Shown in pieces: positions 44,835 to 55,670 of a DNA stretch of 64,000 nucleotides (positions are counted from its first letter, which is position 1; the number at the start of each line of letters is the position of its first letter). The notes below the pieces were generated by a model that was given only the letters and a program-made list of their open reading frames with translations, did no database searches and was not told the DNA's origin. The stretch is taken from NCBI GenBank assembly GCA_013368315.1, contig JAACJM010000226.1:62001-126000 (forward strand), in the 5' to 3' direction. This DNA comes from Tetrapyrgos nigripes (Eukaryota > Basidiomycota > Agaricomycetes > Agaricales > Campanellaceae). The translations under genes were made by a program, and so were the position numbers.

Positions 44835-45425
44835 ATGCTTGGCAAGCAGCATTCTCCTTGTTGCCATTTCTCACAACACAAAGGCCCCACTCAGAGCTTT
44901 GCAGACTTCACGACCGTCTTGACTACGCTCTTCTTGGATTCTTGGACCTCACAAAGTGCAGACTCGTTTGCAACTCCAGATTTGGACTTATCTATGCCTG
45001 GACAACCTTCTTACTCCACTCCCCCTCCCCCTACCCCTTACACCATCAATGCTGTCAGCCACATTGTTCTCCCACTTGCACAAACACACCCTACTGTGGA
45101 GGGCAAGCCCAACTGTTTTTCCTGTACGCTTGTGGTCCCTGACTCTGTCATTGGGCATCTCATTGGTCGTGGTGGCAAGGGCTTACACCAGGTACACAAC
45201 ATTTCTGGTGCCCGGCCTCAGGCTTTCACTGTGAAGTCTAGTCGTACTGGCGAGCGTCACGTCTCTATCCAAGGCACTGATCAGCAGATTGGTGAGACTC
45301 TCATAGGCCTCGGTAAACATCTCATGTGCAAGCAGGTACGTGGCGCTCTTCTGATGGACCTATTCCTGCTCCTCTGCTGGCTACCTCTGCACCAGTCCAG
45401 TCAACCCACCTGTGCCCACTGTTGA
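44835..45425 (+). CDS. KH-domain ORF carried inside the large element (probably a fragment)
   Basis: The KH domain is a single-stranded RNA/DNA-binding fold. The frame reads LVVPDSVIGHLIGRGGKGL, with the GxxG loop GRGG, then FTVKSSRTGERHVSIQGTD and ETLIGLGKHLM, a full-length KH module of about 70 residues (about residues 92-165). It is preceded by a Pro/Ser/Thr-rich segment with PYTINAVSHIVLPL. After the domain the frame enters Leu-rich sequence and stops at 45425. Pro/Ser-rich sequence resembling a continuation is open in other frames to about 45640 (TSLTPSSWSLSSPMNVGALA), so one or more indels are likely. I associate this arrangement with retroelement-like Gag proteins of basidiomycetes, but that is uncertain. 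It is cargo, not a transposase. Confidence 0.6.
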   Translation: MLGKQHSPCCHFSQHKGPTQSFADFTTVLTTLFLDSWTSQSADSFATPDLDLSMPGQPSYSTPPPPTPYTINAVSHIVLPLAQTHPTVEGKPNCFSCTLVVPDSVIGHLIGRGGKGLHQVHNISGARPQAFTVKSSRTGERHVSIQGTDQQIGETLIGLGKHLMCKQVRGALLMDLFLLLCWLPLHQSSQPTCAHC

Positions 45426-45659
45426 CATTTCCAGCGCTGCAGGTCCTTGCACTGGCCAGCTCCCTGTTGACACTATGCTCCTCATAGGCACCTTCAGTTG
45501 CGATGGCCTCTCCGATACCCTCCATGATGACAGCTGCTTCCACTACCTCTTTGACCCCATCCTCTTGGTCTCTCAGCAGTCCGATGAATGTGGGCGCCCT
45601 GGCCTCAACTGTGCGGTCAAGAGACAGTGTACAGACAGCCTGGAGGGTGAAGGTGCATG

Positions 45660-47837
45660 CAGGTGTTGGAGAGGTGTCTGAATGTATTGTGAAGGTGTCA
45701 TGAATGTTGTGAAGGTGTTGTGTAGGTGTTGTGAAGGTGTCGCAAAGGTGTCATGAAGGTGTTGCAAAGGTATCGGGAAGGTGTTGTGAAGGTATCGTGA
45801 AGGTATCGGGAAGGTGTTGTGAAGGTATCATGAAGGTGTCATGAAGGTATCGTGAAGGTGTCGTGAAGGGGTCGCAAAGGTGTCATAAAGATGTCATGAA
45901 GGGTTTGTGAAGGTGTTGCAAAGGTTTTGTGAAGGTGCCATGAAGGTATTGGGAAGGTGTTGTGAAGGTATTGTGAAGGTGTCATAAAGATGTCAGTGGC
46001 AAAAAGGTACCTTCACAGCACCTTCACGATACCTTCACGACATCTTCGCAACACCTTCACCATGACACCCCTTCACCATACCTTCAGGACGTCTTCAGAA
46101 CACCTTCACAAAACCTTTGCAACACCTTCACGACCCCTTCACGACACCTTCACGACCCCTTCACGATACCTTCATGACATCTCCATAACACCTTCCCGAT
46201 ACCTTCATGACACATTCACAAAACCTTTGCAACACCTTCATGACACCTTCATGACACCTTCATGACATCTTTATGACACCTTTGCAACCCCTTCACGACA
46301 CCTTTGTGACCCCTTCATGACATCTTCATGACACTCCTTCACCATACCTTCACAACATCTTCATGACAATCTTTATGACACCTTTGCAACCCCTTCATGA
46401 CACCTTTGTGACACCTTTGTGACCCCTTCATGACATCTTCATGACACTCCTTCACCATACCTTCATGACATCTTCATGACACCTTCACAATACCTTCAGA
46501 CACCTTCCCAACACCTTCCCAACACCTTTCACATACCTTCACAACACCTTCCTGATACCTTCATGACACCTTCATGACATCTTCGTGACACCTTCCCGAT
46601 ACCTTCCCGGCATCTTCTCAATACCGTCATGACACCTTCCCAATACCTTCACAATACCTTCGTGACCTCTTCACAACAACATCTTCATGACACCTTCACA
46701 ATACCTTCACAACACCTTCATGACACCTTCACAACACCTTCATGACATCTTCATGACACTTTCACAATGCCTTCACAACACCTTCCCGATACCTTTGCAA
46801 CATCTTCACGATACCTTTACAACACCTTTCCAATACCTTCATGCTACCTTCACCAAACCTTTGCAACACCCTCACTACACCTTCACAACATCTTCATGAC
46901 ACCTTTGTGACACCTTCACAACACCTTAGCAACACCCTCCCAATACCTTCATGACACCTTCACGCTACCTTCACAACACCTTTCCAATACCTTCCTGACA
47001 CCTTCACAACACCTTCACAACACCTTCATGACATCTTCATGACACCTTCACGATACCTTCACAACACCTTCCTGATACCTTTGCAACATCTTCACGATAC
47101 CTTTGCAACACCTTCCCAATACCTTCATGATACCTTCCAAACCTTTGCAACACCCTCACAACACCTTCACAACACCTTTGCAACACCTTCATGACACCTT
47201 AGCAACACCTTCCTGATACCTTCATGACACCTTCACGCTACCTTCATGACACCTTCATGCCACCTTCACAATACCTTCACAACACCTTCCCGATACCTTT
47301 GCAACATCTTCATGATACCTTCTTGACACCTTCCCAATACCTTCGTGATACCTTCACCAAACCTTTGCAACACCCTCACGGCACCTTCGGCAACACCTTC
47401 ATGACACCTTTGCAACACCTTTGCAACACCTTCATGACACCTTCACAACACCTTCACAACACCTTCATGACACCTTCACAACACCTTCATGACACCTTTG
47501 CAACACCTTTGCAACACCTTTGCAACACCTTCACAATATCTTCATGATACCTTCACAAAACCTTTGCAACACCTTCACCACACCTTCACCACACCTTCAC
47601 CACACCTTCACCACACCTTCCCAACACCTTCCCAATACCTTCACAACACCTTCACACTACCTCCACGACATTTTCATGACCCCTTCACCATGACACCCCT
47701 TCACCACACCTTCATGACGTCTTCACAACACCTTTCCGATACCTTCCTGACACCTTCATCACACCTTCACAAAACCTTCATGACATCTTCATGACACCTT
47801 TGCGACCCCTTCACAACACCTTTGGGACACCTTCACC
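45660..47837. repeat. 11-bp minisatellite, right tracts with orientation switch at about 45998
   Basis: 45660-45993 is in the GGTGT orientation; from 46000 to 47837 it is in the ACACC orientation, mirroring the left tract. About 195 units in all. It contains long near-identical stretches to the left side, e.g. the 60 bp after GGTACCTTCACAGCACC match inverted 42775-42838. Confidence 0.88.
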
Positions 47838-48921
47838 ACAATGATATTCTTCACAAGCTCACAGCACTGTCACACCACCTCCCCACATTTTGTATACCTT
47901 TTGTACACCTTCACTATCTTCAAAAAATTTGACTTGTGATTCCATAAATCTACAGTAAGACTTGCACTCTTACACTATCATTTTATGAACTCCCGTCTCT
48001 ATATATATCTTATGTAAGTCTATATGATTTACCCAAGATTTATGGAATACCTGCTATTCAATAAATTTAAAATAATTCCCCTTGACTTACAGGGGTCATA
48101 CTTTAACTCTTTCAGCATATCCAGGATACTATATGTATTCCATCTTGGTGTAAGACTTTTCTGTGAACTTATGACATTCTATGGAAATATTTTGGATTCC
48201 ATAAAGCTTCCATAATACACCTGATTTTATTGATCCATTTCTGTTACCATTTTGTCACTCAGTAAATCTATGATAAATACAATGACAATTTCTTGTGATT
48301 TACTATAGCTTTTAATCTCATAAATCTTCTGTAAAACTGGCCAGTCTTACTATATGACATACTGTGACCATGTGTCACATCAAGATATCTCTGTATATCT
48401 TAATGGTATTATGCTATGTCTTACTGTGACAGAATGTCACATTGAAAAATCCTAGTAATACAACTTGATTTACAGAATCCTTATGGAACTGTTGTGAAAT
48501 TTTTGCTTTTCTGTAATACTTCTGTAATACTTCTGTAATACACAGAGATATACAATTGATTGGCACTAAGTAAGTCTTTAGTAATGTCATAGTATGACAG
48601 TGTATTTACAGTATTTCATTTGTGTAAGTCTTCTATAAATCCAGGCTGTATTACTCTATGACATACTGTGACTCTGTGTCACAACAAAATGTTTCTGTAT
48701 TTCTCAATGGTATTGTAGTATGTATTACTGTGACAGAATCTCACATAGAAAGACCCCAGTAATACACCCTGACTTACAGAAACCTTATGGAATTGCTGTG
48801 AAATTTTGGCTTTAACATAATACTTCCATAATACATGGGGATTTACAAACTGATTGGCACTGAGTAAGTCTTCAGTAATATCACAGTATGACGATGTATT
48901 TACAGGTATTTGCAACCAGTG
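47838..48921 (-). repeat. Right terminal inverted arm of the 12.3-kb element
   Basis: Inverted near-identical copy of 36656-37738. A 63-codon frame (48024-48215) and a 78-codon frame (48915-48679) have the same translations as the equivalent frames in the left arm, showing how little the arms have diverged. Confidence 0.88.
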
Positions 48922-48924
48922 AGG

Positions 48925-49150
48925 GTCTGATAACTTTGAAGGCTGATTTTGTCAGCTCTCTTCCTCATCACAGTTGTTGAGGAGCACCGGACAGGGACAT
49001 AAGTTACGATAATATGTATTATTATTATGCGACTTGTAGTTTTTATGATTTATGACTTGGTTTTATCTCAATATTAAAGTGACAACGAAAACTATTGCAT
49101 GACGGGGTGCTTGCTGAGCTTCTCCTAGCATTGTCTATTATCTCCAGGAT
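48925..49150 (+). other. Separated 3' end of the interrupted gene
   Basis: Immediately after the target duplication the sequence reads GTC TGA in the frame of the gene 34259-36655. The following AT-rich 220 bp would be its original 3' untranslated region. Confidence 0.5.
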
Positions 49151-49159
49151 TATTGACAT

Positions 49160-50545
49160 TGATACAGTCTGAGTCTGCATTATTGTTCTGCGTCACGTGT
49201 GTGAAGGAGTATTCAACTCGCATCAGTCCAATCTATTGTCTTGACTCCCATCTTCCTCTCGCTCTGTCTCTCTCCTCCACACTCTCTAGCATTCGAATTC
49301 GTTTTGGTGCTACAATATCTGAAGACGAATGTGTTTCGTCCTCTGGTGCAGATAGAATGCGCTTCTATCTGTCCAATTCAGTGTTTCTTGGTGAAGGAGA
49401 CACCGTTGTGAAGATCTGCAGTACAGTAGCAAGGTATTTTTCCCTCCTCCTCCTTTTCTTTTCAAGCTGACGCTTATACATTCCAGGTGTTCCTCATTCT
49501 TTTGAAACCGGAACCAAGTGTAAACTTTCACTGATGCTTTGTATCTTAAATATCAGGTGCGTTGACTTGTGACTGGGGGCCATTCTGCAATGCTGACACT
49601 TCTCATTATTCTTACAATTTTTCAGACTACCTCCAATTGGCAAAAACCAACCATTATGACAGACAAGCCCAAGCAAGAGTGCGTGTCCACTTTCGCTGCA
49701 TCTCACACTTTGAGTCAATAGATTTAGTAGTGTTCTCATTGACTTCGTCAAGACTTCAAGCAGGAAGAGGACCATCTCTCACAAATGGAAGGCTAATCCA
49801 AGCCCCTCCAAATTGAAGGTTTCGGTTACTTTAGCCATGAGCAGGACCAGCTGAGTGACCAACAGAGCTTGGAATGCTTGATCATTTCAAGGACCATAAC
49901 AACGACGAGGTAACTAGAGCCCTCAGGGTTGCAATGGTGTTGGAGAGTGCTGTTCAAGTTGGACAGAGCATGGAAATTGATGAGTGGGCCAGCAGTTGCG
50001 AATATTTTAGTGGAAGCTAGAGCTGCTGCTGATGCTCATGGTGTAGCTGAGGGGAACAATGACAAGGTAACTGGAGCCCTCGGGGTTGCAATGGTGTTGG
50101 AGAGTGTTGTTCAAGTTGGACAGAATCTCGTAAGTCTTTTGATCCAATTTCTGCAGCTTTGAGCTGTAATAACGGGCTTCTCGGATTTGAAAATGGCACT
50201 CAAGGTAACCTCTACAGCAATTCAGGTGTGTTTTTATCTCTTGCCGGTAATCCTCTTCCACCGATTATACCATTACCTACAGAACGCTTCAATCACGTTG
50301 CAGGCCATGCTTTCGACTACAGCACATATCCTGTTGCGAGATTCGTGGTCAAGGCCAAATGGAGGATGCAGTCAGAGTGTGGTTACCAACTCCTGGTACC
50401 TCCAATTCTAATCAGACCTTTGCACAGTGGTGTTATTCCACTCTGGTCTTCCAAGGTCAGTTGGTTTTCCTCTTCCTCTCAACTCTTGCTTTCCGAGATT
50501 GCTTGCGTAACCGATAGTCATAAGGCTCTGCAATGTAGTTACTAA
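49160..50545 (+). CDS. Unrecognised exon-like ORFs with an internal duplication
   Basis: No family recognised. The phrase GGTAACTAGAGCCCTC...GGTTGCAATGGTGTTGGAGAGTG occurs at about 49909-49970 and again with few changes 157 bp later. Both copies encode AMVLESxVQVGQ in compatible frames, so a short coding module seems duplicated. A later frame (50159-50545) contains PLPTERFNHVAGHAFDY. Possible exon boundaries (GTAAGT at 50129, AG at about 50160) are weak. Confidence 0.25.
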
Positions 50546-50989
50546 CTTTTCCTGTCTTTTGGGGACCAACCCAAAGGCTGCTTGCTGAATCACCGAGGCT
50601 TATATTGGGCCATATAAGGCCATGTGTATCTTTCCTCGTGAAGTGACGAATCCCGACACCGATAAGCGACTTGCACTCACATGTATGTCTTCTCACCTCT
50701 GTAGAGTCTTCTTCTCTGATTGACATATCCTTTCTAGTATCGCCCTCGACGTTCATATCTCCAAAATATGTAAAAGGGCGACGTTATCGTCGCCTGACGA
50801 TTTGCCATTGAAGTATTTAGTTTCCGGTGGGGAGAAGATATCAGATTCTGTATGTGTGCATGCATTCGTCCATTGTTACTTAACAGCTGATGAACTCGAT
50901 GCAGGTTGCTGACAAAATTGGCCAACCATGACAGTCTCATTCTAGCAAACTTTTCCCGGTGAGTGATAGTTCTGGTGTTGATATCAGTT

Positions 50990-51500
50990 CTGTATGCTCA
51001 TGGACCTTAGACCAACAGAACCTACAGTCGGGTGCACCTCTCGTCAGGTCAAGCTGGAAGATAGAAAGGAAAATGTTGGGAAGCCCTTTACTTTGTGCCA
51101 AGTCTACGTTGTAGACTCCCGAATGAACGTTGTTCCCAAAGGAACTCACGGTGAACTGGTGGTAGAGGGGCCACTTGTCAGGCGTGGTTATAACAAACTA
51201 CCGGAGGTGACAGAAAAGGTCTTTCTGGAGTGGCCTCGACCTGGATGTTGGAGTTATAGGACTGGTGATTTAGGTATGTCCTCTTACTCAAGCCAGTTAA
51301 CGTTGCTGACTGATTCCCTTTCCCTAGTACAGTTGATGCCTGACAATACCGAGATTATGGGATGATTATGGGAAGGATCAACACCCAAATCAATTTGCAT
51401 GGGGTGCGAATTGAAAGTGAAGGTATATCAAACGTCTTGTGCAACGCATGTTCTGAAACGGTGGACGTCGCAACACTTATTAGCAATCATCCTGCATGAA
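50990..51500 (+). pseudogene. NRPS-type adenylation domain fragment
   Basis: Part of an AMP-forming adenylation domain of a nonribosomal-peptide-synthetase-type enzyme. Visible core motifs: LRPTEPTVGCTSRQ (A5-like), GKPFTLCQVYVVDSRM, VPKGTHGELVVEGPLV (A6 region), RGYNKLPEVTEKVF, and YRTGDL (A7). After a probable intron (GTATGT at 51274 to about 51328) come MPDNTEIMG and, one frame over, GRINTQINLHGVRIE (A8) and SEGISNVL. The frame break is explained by an 11-bp duplication (ATTATGGGATG, then ATTATGGGA). The first half of the domain, the thiolation and condensation domains are absent, so this is a truncated, non-functional copy. Confidence 0.7.
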
Positions 51501-51810
51501 CTAGAAGCTAGGCTTCCCTTACCCCTCTTGGCAGTAGTTCTGACGCTGGGTCGTCTTCTGGGAGAGTTCAGCCATCTCTACATTCAGTGAGTGTACATTC
51601 TAGTCTTTTCTTTGCCTTTTCTTTGTCTCTGTCTTTGTATGCGTCTGTGTTTCTCCTTTCTCGTCTTTGTATTTTTCCTTATTCCTTTATTCCTTTCTTT
51701 TATTCCAAACCCTCATGCTAACGCTAACGCTAATCCTATCTACACCCACCCAATTCTCCCCATTCGGTCCATGCGTACCCACATTACACATATTGATGCA
51801 ATGGGGGTCT

Positions 51811-54800
51811 TCGTGCGCTCAAAGCCGTCCTTGCAAGTGCCGGTATCCTCAAGCGTGAACATCTTCTCAGTGTTAAGAACGAGGGCGATGAGTCCATCGG
51901 TCTTTCCGATGCCATTTCAGAGCAGACTATCCTCATTCAGAGTGTCACAGAGACTATTATACTCAAATTAGTGGCAGATGATGTCCCGTTATTAACGAAG
52001 TGAGTGCCTCCCCGCAGTAATTCGTCCATAAGCCTGACACTGTCTCTAGCCTTCTAGCCAATGTCTTCCCAGGCGTAAGCTAGCTTTGAGAGAGAATATC
52101 TTCAAAGTCTGCCAGGAGCGTCGTCTAGTGACTGGAGATCGGTGGATTGTCAAGATTCTGCAGTTGTACCAGATTCAGAAGATTCAGCATGGTTTGATGA
52201 TGGTTGGTCCTTCTGGCAGTGGGAAGACTAACGCCTGGCAAGTCTTGCTGGCTGCGTTGGAACGCCTTGACGGTATTGAGGGCGTATCTTACGTGATAGA
52301 TCCAAAGGCCATGCACAAGGACGATCTTTATGGTACCCTTGATTCCACTACCCAGGAGTGGAATGTTGGCTTGTTCACTCACGTACTGCGTAAGATTGTC
52401 AATGACGTCCGTGGTGAGAGTGGTAAGAGGCACTGGATCATCTTTGACGGAGATGTTGATCCTGAATGGGTGGAGAATTTGAAACGGTGAGTACAGGGAT
52501 TATCTGTGCACCTAGTACAGCGGCTGACTTCGCCGATCGTAGTGTCTTGGACAACAATTCGCTGTGGTATGATTTGGTTCAGTGACGATGTCATAGAGCC
52601 TTCCATGCTGTATCAAAACTATTTATTCACACTGTCCACCTCTCCTATTGACTCCGACTCCAACGATTCCATGGACACGCTTGCTCATTGCACTGAGCCT
52701 TTGGGTGCAGATGTGGCTGCTTCTGCCAATCTCGAAACGCAAAAGCAAGTCACCACAATCCTGGAACGATACTTCGCCGATGGCAATCTCATCAGTTCAG
52801 CCTTGGACTATGCCAAAGACATCGAGCATATCATGGACTTCACTACAACACGCGCTCTCAACACGCTCTTCTTGCTTCTCAATAAAACTGTCCGGAATGT
52901 CATCGAGTACAACAATCAGCACCCAGACTTCTCGTTGTCCCTGGAACGCATGGAGCAATATGTCACAAAACGGCTGCTTGTCAGCATTATCTGGGCCTTT
53001 TCCGGTGATGCCAAACTCGACCTTCGCGCAGAACTGGGAGATTTCCTACGTGGTCAAACGGGGATTGACTTACCTCTGTTGGTCCCTGGAAGCTCCTTGT
53101 TAGATTATGATGTGCAGGTCAGTACTGGGGAGTGGATGGCATGGCAATCCCAAGAGCTCACGCAGTCACGGCTTCAGACGTCGTCCCTACCATGGATACC
53201 GTCTGTCATGAAGAGGTCCTGTATTCTTGGTTATCCAAACACAAACCTCTTATGCTATGTGGTCCTCCAGGCTCTGGAGAGACCATGACATTGTTCAGTG
53301 CTCTTCGTAAACTACCCGACATTGTTGGTCTCAACTTCTCGAGTGCAACCACTCCAGAGCTTATCCCGAAAACGTTTGAGCAGTATTGCGAGTATCGGAA
53401 AACTCCCAACGGGGTCGTTTTGGCTCCTATACAAATTTGGCTTGTAGTCTTCTGCGACGACATTAACCTTCCTGCTGCAGACAAATACGGCACTCAGCGA
53501 GTCATATCCTTCATCAGGCAACTGGTGGAATGTACTGGATTTTGGCGTACATCTGACAAGGCTTGGGTCAAAATGGAGCGCATACAGTTTGTTGGATCAT
53601 GTAACCCACCCACTGACCCCGGTCGAGTTCCGCTCAGTCTTTGTTTCTTGCGGCATGCCCCTTTGGTCATGGTAGACTGAAGAAGTCTCCTTGAAACAGA
53701 TCTATGGCACTTATAACTGTGCTGCACTCAAAGTTGTCCCCAATCTTCGTGCATACACAGAACCCCTCACAGATGCAATGGTCGACTTGGCATCGCAAAA
53801 ACGATTCACGACGGACATATCAGTCAAAGGTCTTGTTCGCATCTGGGCCCATGAAGCTCTTCGTCTATTCCAGGATCGTCTGGTCACAGAAGATGAGAGA
53901 TCGTGGACAGATGAGAACATTGACCGAGCTGCTATGGATCACTTTCCCACCATAAACCGTGATGAGTCACTAACCCGCCCAATTTTGTTCTCAAACTGGA
54001 CCTCAAAGGATTATATTCCTGTGGACAGAGAAATACTGCGAGAATATACGAAGGCTCGTCTAAAGGTGTTCTTTGAGGAAGAGCTTGATGTGCCGCTTGT
54101 GCTTTTCAACGACGTATTAGACCATGTACTCCGGATTGACCGAGTATTTCGTCAGGTGCAAGGGCATCTGTTACTCATCAGTGTCAGTGGAAGCAGCAAG
54201 GTATGTGACTACTCTGTCGTGTTTCGTTGCATAGATGAATGGCCTCAGTATACAGGTGACGACTTTGATGAAGACTTGCGCACTGTTCTTCAACGGGCTG
54301 GAACGAGAGACCCTTCTGTGGAGTTTTCTCCCGACATCTGCAGTCGTGTGACGTTTTTCAACTTCACCATGACTCAGAGCAGTCTTCAGAGCCAATCTCT
54401 TGACCAAGTACTCAAGGTTGAAAGACCTGACACTGACGGAAGCGGACCGATATCATGGGCGAATTCCGACTCTGTCTTCGAACACTTGAGAAACTGTTGC
54501 TCCAAGCTCTGAATGAGTCTTCAGGTAACATTCTTGACAACGACAAGGTTATCGACACTCTGGAAACTCTCAAACAAGAAGCTGCCGAAATCACTCACAA
54601 GGTCGAAGAAACCAATGTAGTTATGAAGTAGAGCAGGTCACAGCTGAATATTTGCCCCTAGCTCAAGCTTGCAGTGCCATATTCTTCATTCTGGAGCAAC
54701 TCAATCTGGTCAATCATTTCTACCAGTTCTCTCTCCGCTTCTTCCTCAATATATTCGACTATATTCTTCACCATAATCCCAACCTAAAGAATGTCACTGA

Positions 54801-54950
54801 CCATGGCCAGCGTCAGGATATCCTCATGAATGACCTTTTCTTGGTGGTTTATAGACGGAAGGCACGCGCTCTTCTTTATCGTGACCATGTGATGCTTGCA
54901 GTTCTGGTGGCACAAGTGAAGCTACAACCCTTGGCGCTGCGTCTGCGTAA
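51811..54950 (+). pseudogene. Cytoplasmic dynein heavy chain, truncated and decayed copy
   Basis: Dynein heavy chain is the AAA+ motor (about 4000-4700 residues) for minus-end transport on microtubules. Here about 900 residues of the motor remain, in order. End of AAA1: GLRALKAVLASAGILKRE. AAA2: [44 protein letters not shown]. After an intron VLDNN jumps to RCGMIWFSDDV, missing about 35 family residues. AAA3: [18 protein letters not shown], where the Walker A Lys is Glu, then [26 protein letters not shown]. Next [42 protein letters not shown]4: [11 protein letters not shown], Walker A lost. A last block has [19 protein letters not shown], then, after a frameshift with stops at 54629-54640, LAQACSAIFFILEQLNLVNH. 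The stalk, microtubule-binding domain and AAA5 are missing. Confidence 0.85.
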
Positions 54951-55029
54951 TGTCTTTTCGAGAGCGACAGCCTATGGAGGGAGAGGTGTAGCGTGCTGGT
55001 GGGGTATAGACTTGGGCTGGGTTGTTTGA

Positions 55030-55665
55030 GTTTGAAGAGGGTGAGAGGAGTCGGTATCTCGAGTCCAAGGTGCATATCTACAGAGTCACAGAGTCAGAGG
55101 CATTGAAGAGGGGAAAAAGATAAGAAACGTACCAAGTCACATCCAATATCCTGCCTCCCCAAGGCGTACATCGCTGTCCTCTTGACGGTTTTCTTCGTTG
55201 CCCAAAATCATTCTCCTCACCCGCAACCCTCTCTTCCTCGTATATATCAGACCTTGTCCACCAGAAACTCCTTATGATGGTAGTGCCAGCATGATGTCTT
55301 TATGAGACTGTTGTCGCCAAGTCTTAGAACCTGGGTTTGATGATGGAATGTGCTTGAAGGATGGATGCGCTGTGGTTTAGTTGTAGGTGAGACTTGTTAT
55401 GAGCACGCTATCAGCGTGTGTTGATGTCAAGGAGAGGAATAATTCGAGAGAGATTATGGAAGCCGTACCTTGAAGTGAGCCAACTTCTCGATACTCCAGG
55501 GTCATCCCAACTCCTCCAGTCTGTACCCAACGCCAACCTTCAATCTCACAAGCTTGTCTGGTGAAGCCGTTTGTTTGATTTCTTCATGTAGTTATTCGTG
55601 TAGAGGCTAGGGAAAGAATGGGAAATGCGGTGAAGAGTGAAGAGCTGGGATCGACACAGGAAAGG
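55030..55665. other. Spacer between the dynein remnant and the GIY-YIG gene
   Basis: No gene recognised; T/C-rich on the + strand. Confidence 0.35.
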
Positions 55666-55670
55666 GTCAT

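Larger units (their letters stand above)
36656..48921. mobile_element. Giant non-autonomous CACTA-like element, 12.27 kb, with long inverted arms
   Basis: The left end reads CACTGGGTGCAAATACC; the right end read from the other strand is CACTGGTTGCAAATACC. The flanks are a 3-bp duplication AGG (36653-36655 and 48922-48924). The outer 1.08 kb of each arm (36656-37738 and 47838-48921) is nearly identical in inverted orientation; only two mismatches lie in the terminal 70 bp. Inside are 11-bp minisatellite tracts, a core with a KH-domain ORF, and a nested related element (38924-42612). No transposase is present. CACTR ends, 3-bp duplications and repeat-rich subterminal regions are known features of CACTA/EnSpm transposons. 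Confidence 0.88.

Noticed and set aside
42845..45998. Third complete CACTG element
   Set aside because: The left end reads TACCG instead of CACTG and the flanking triplets (TGC, GCA) are not a direct duplication; the inverted symmetry continues outside, so it may be just part of the palindrome.
36656..48921. CRISPR-like array
   Set aside because: Repeats are contiguous 11- or 22-bp satellite units without unique spacers, in a eukaryotic context.
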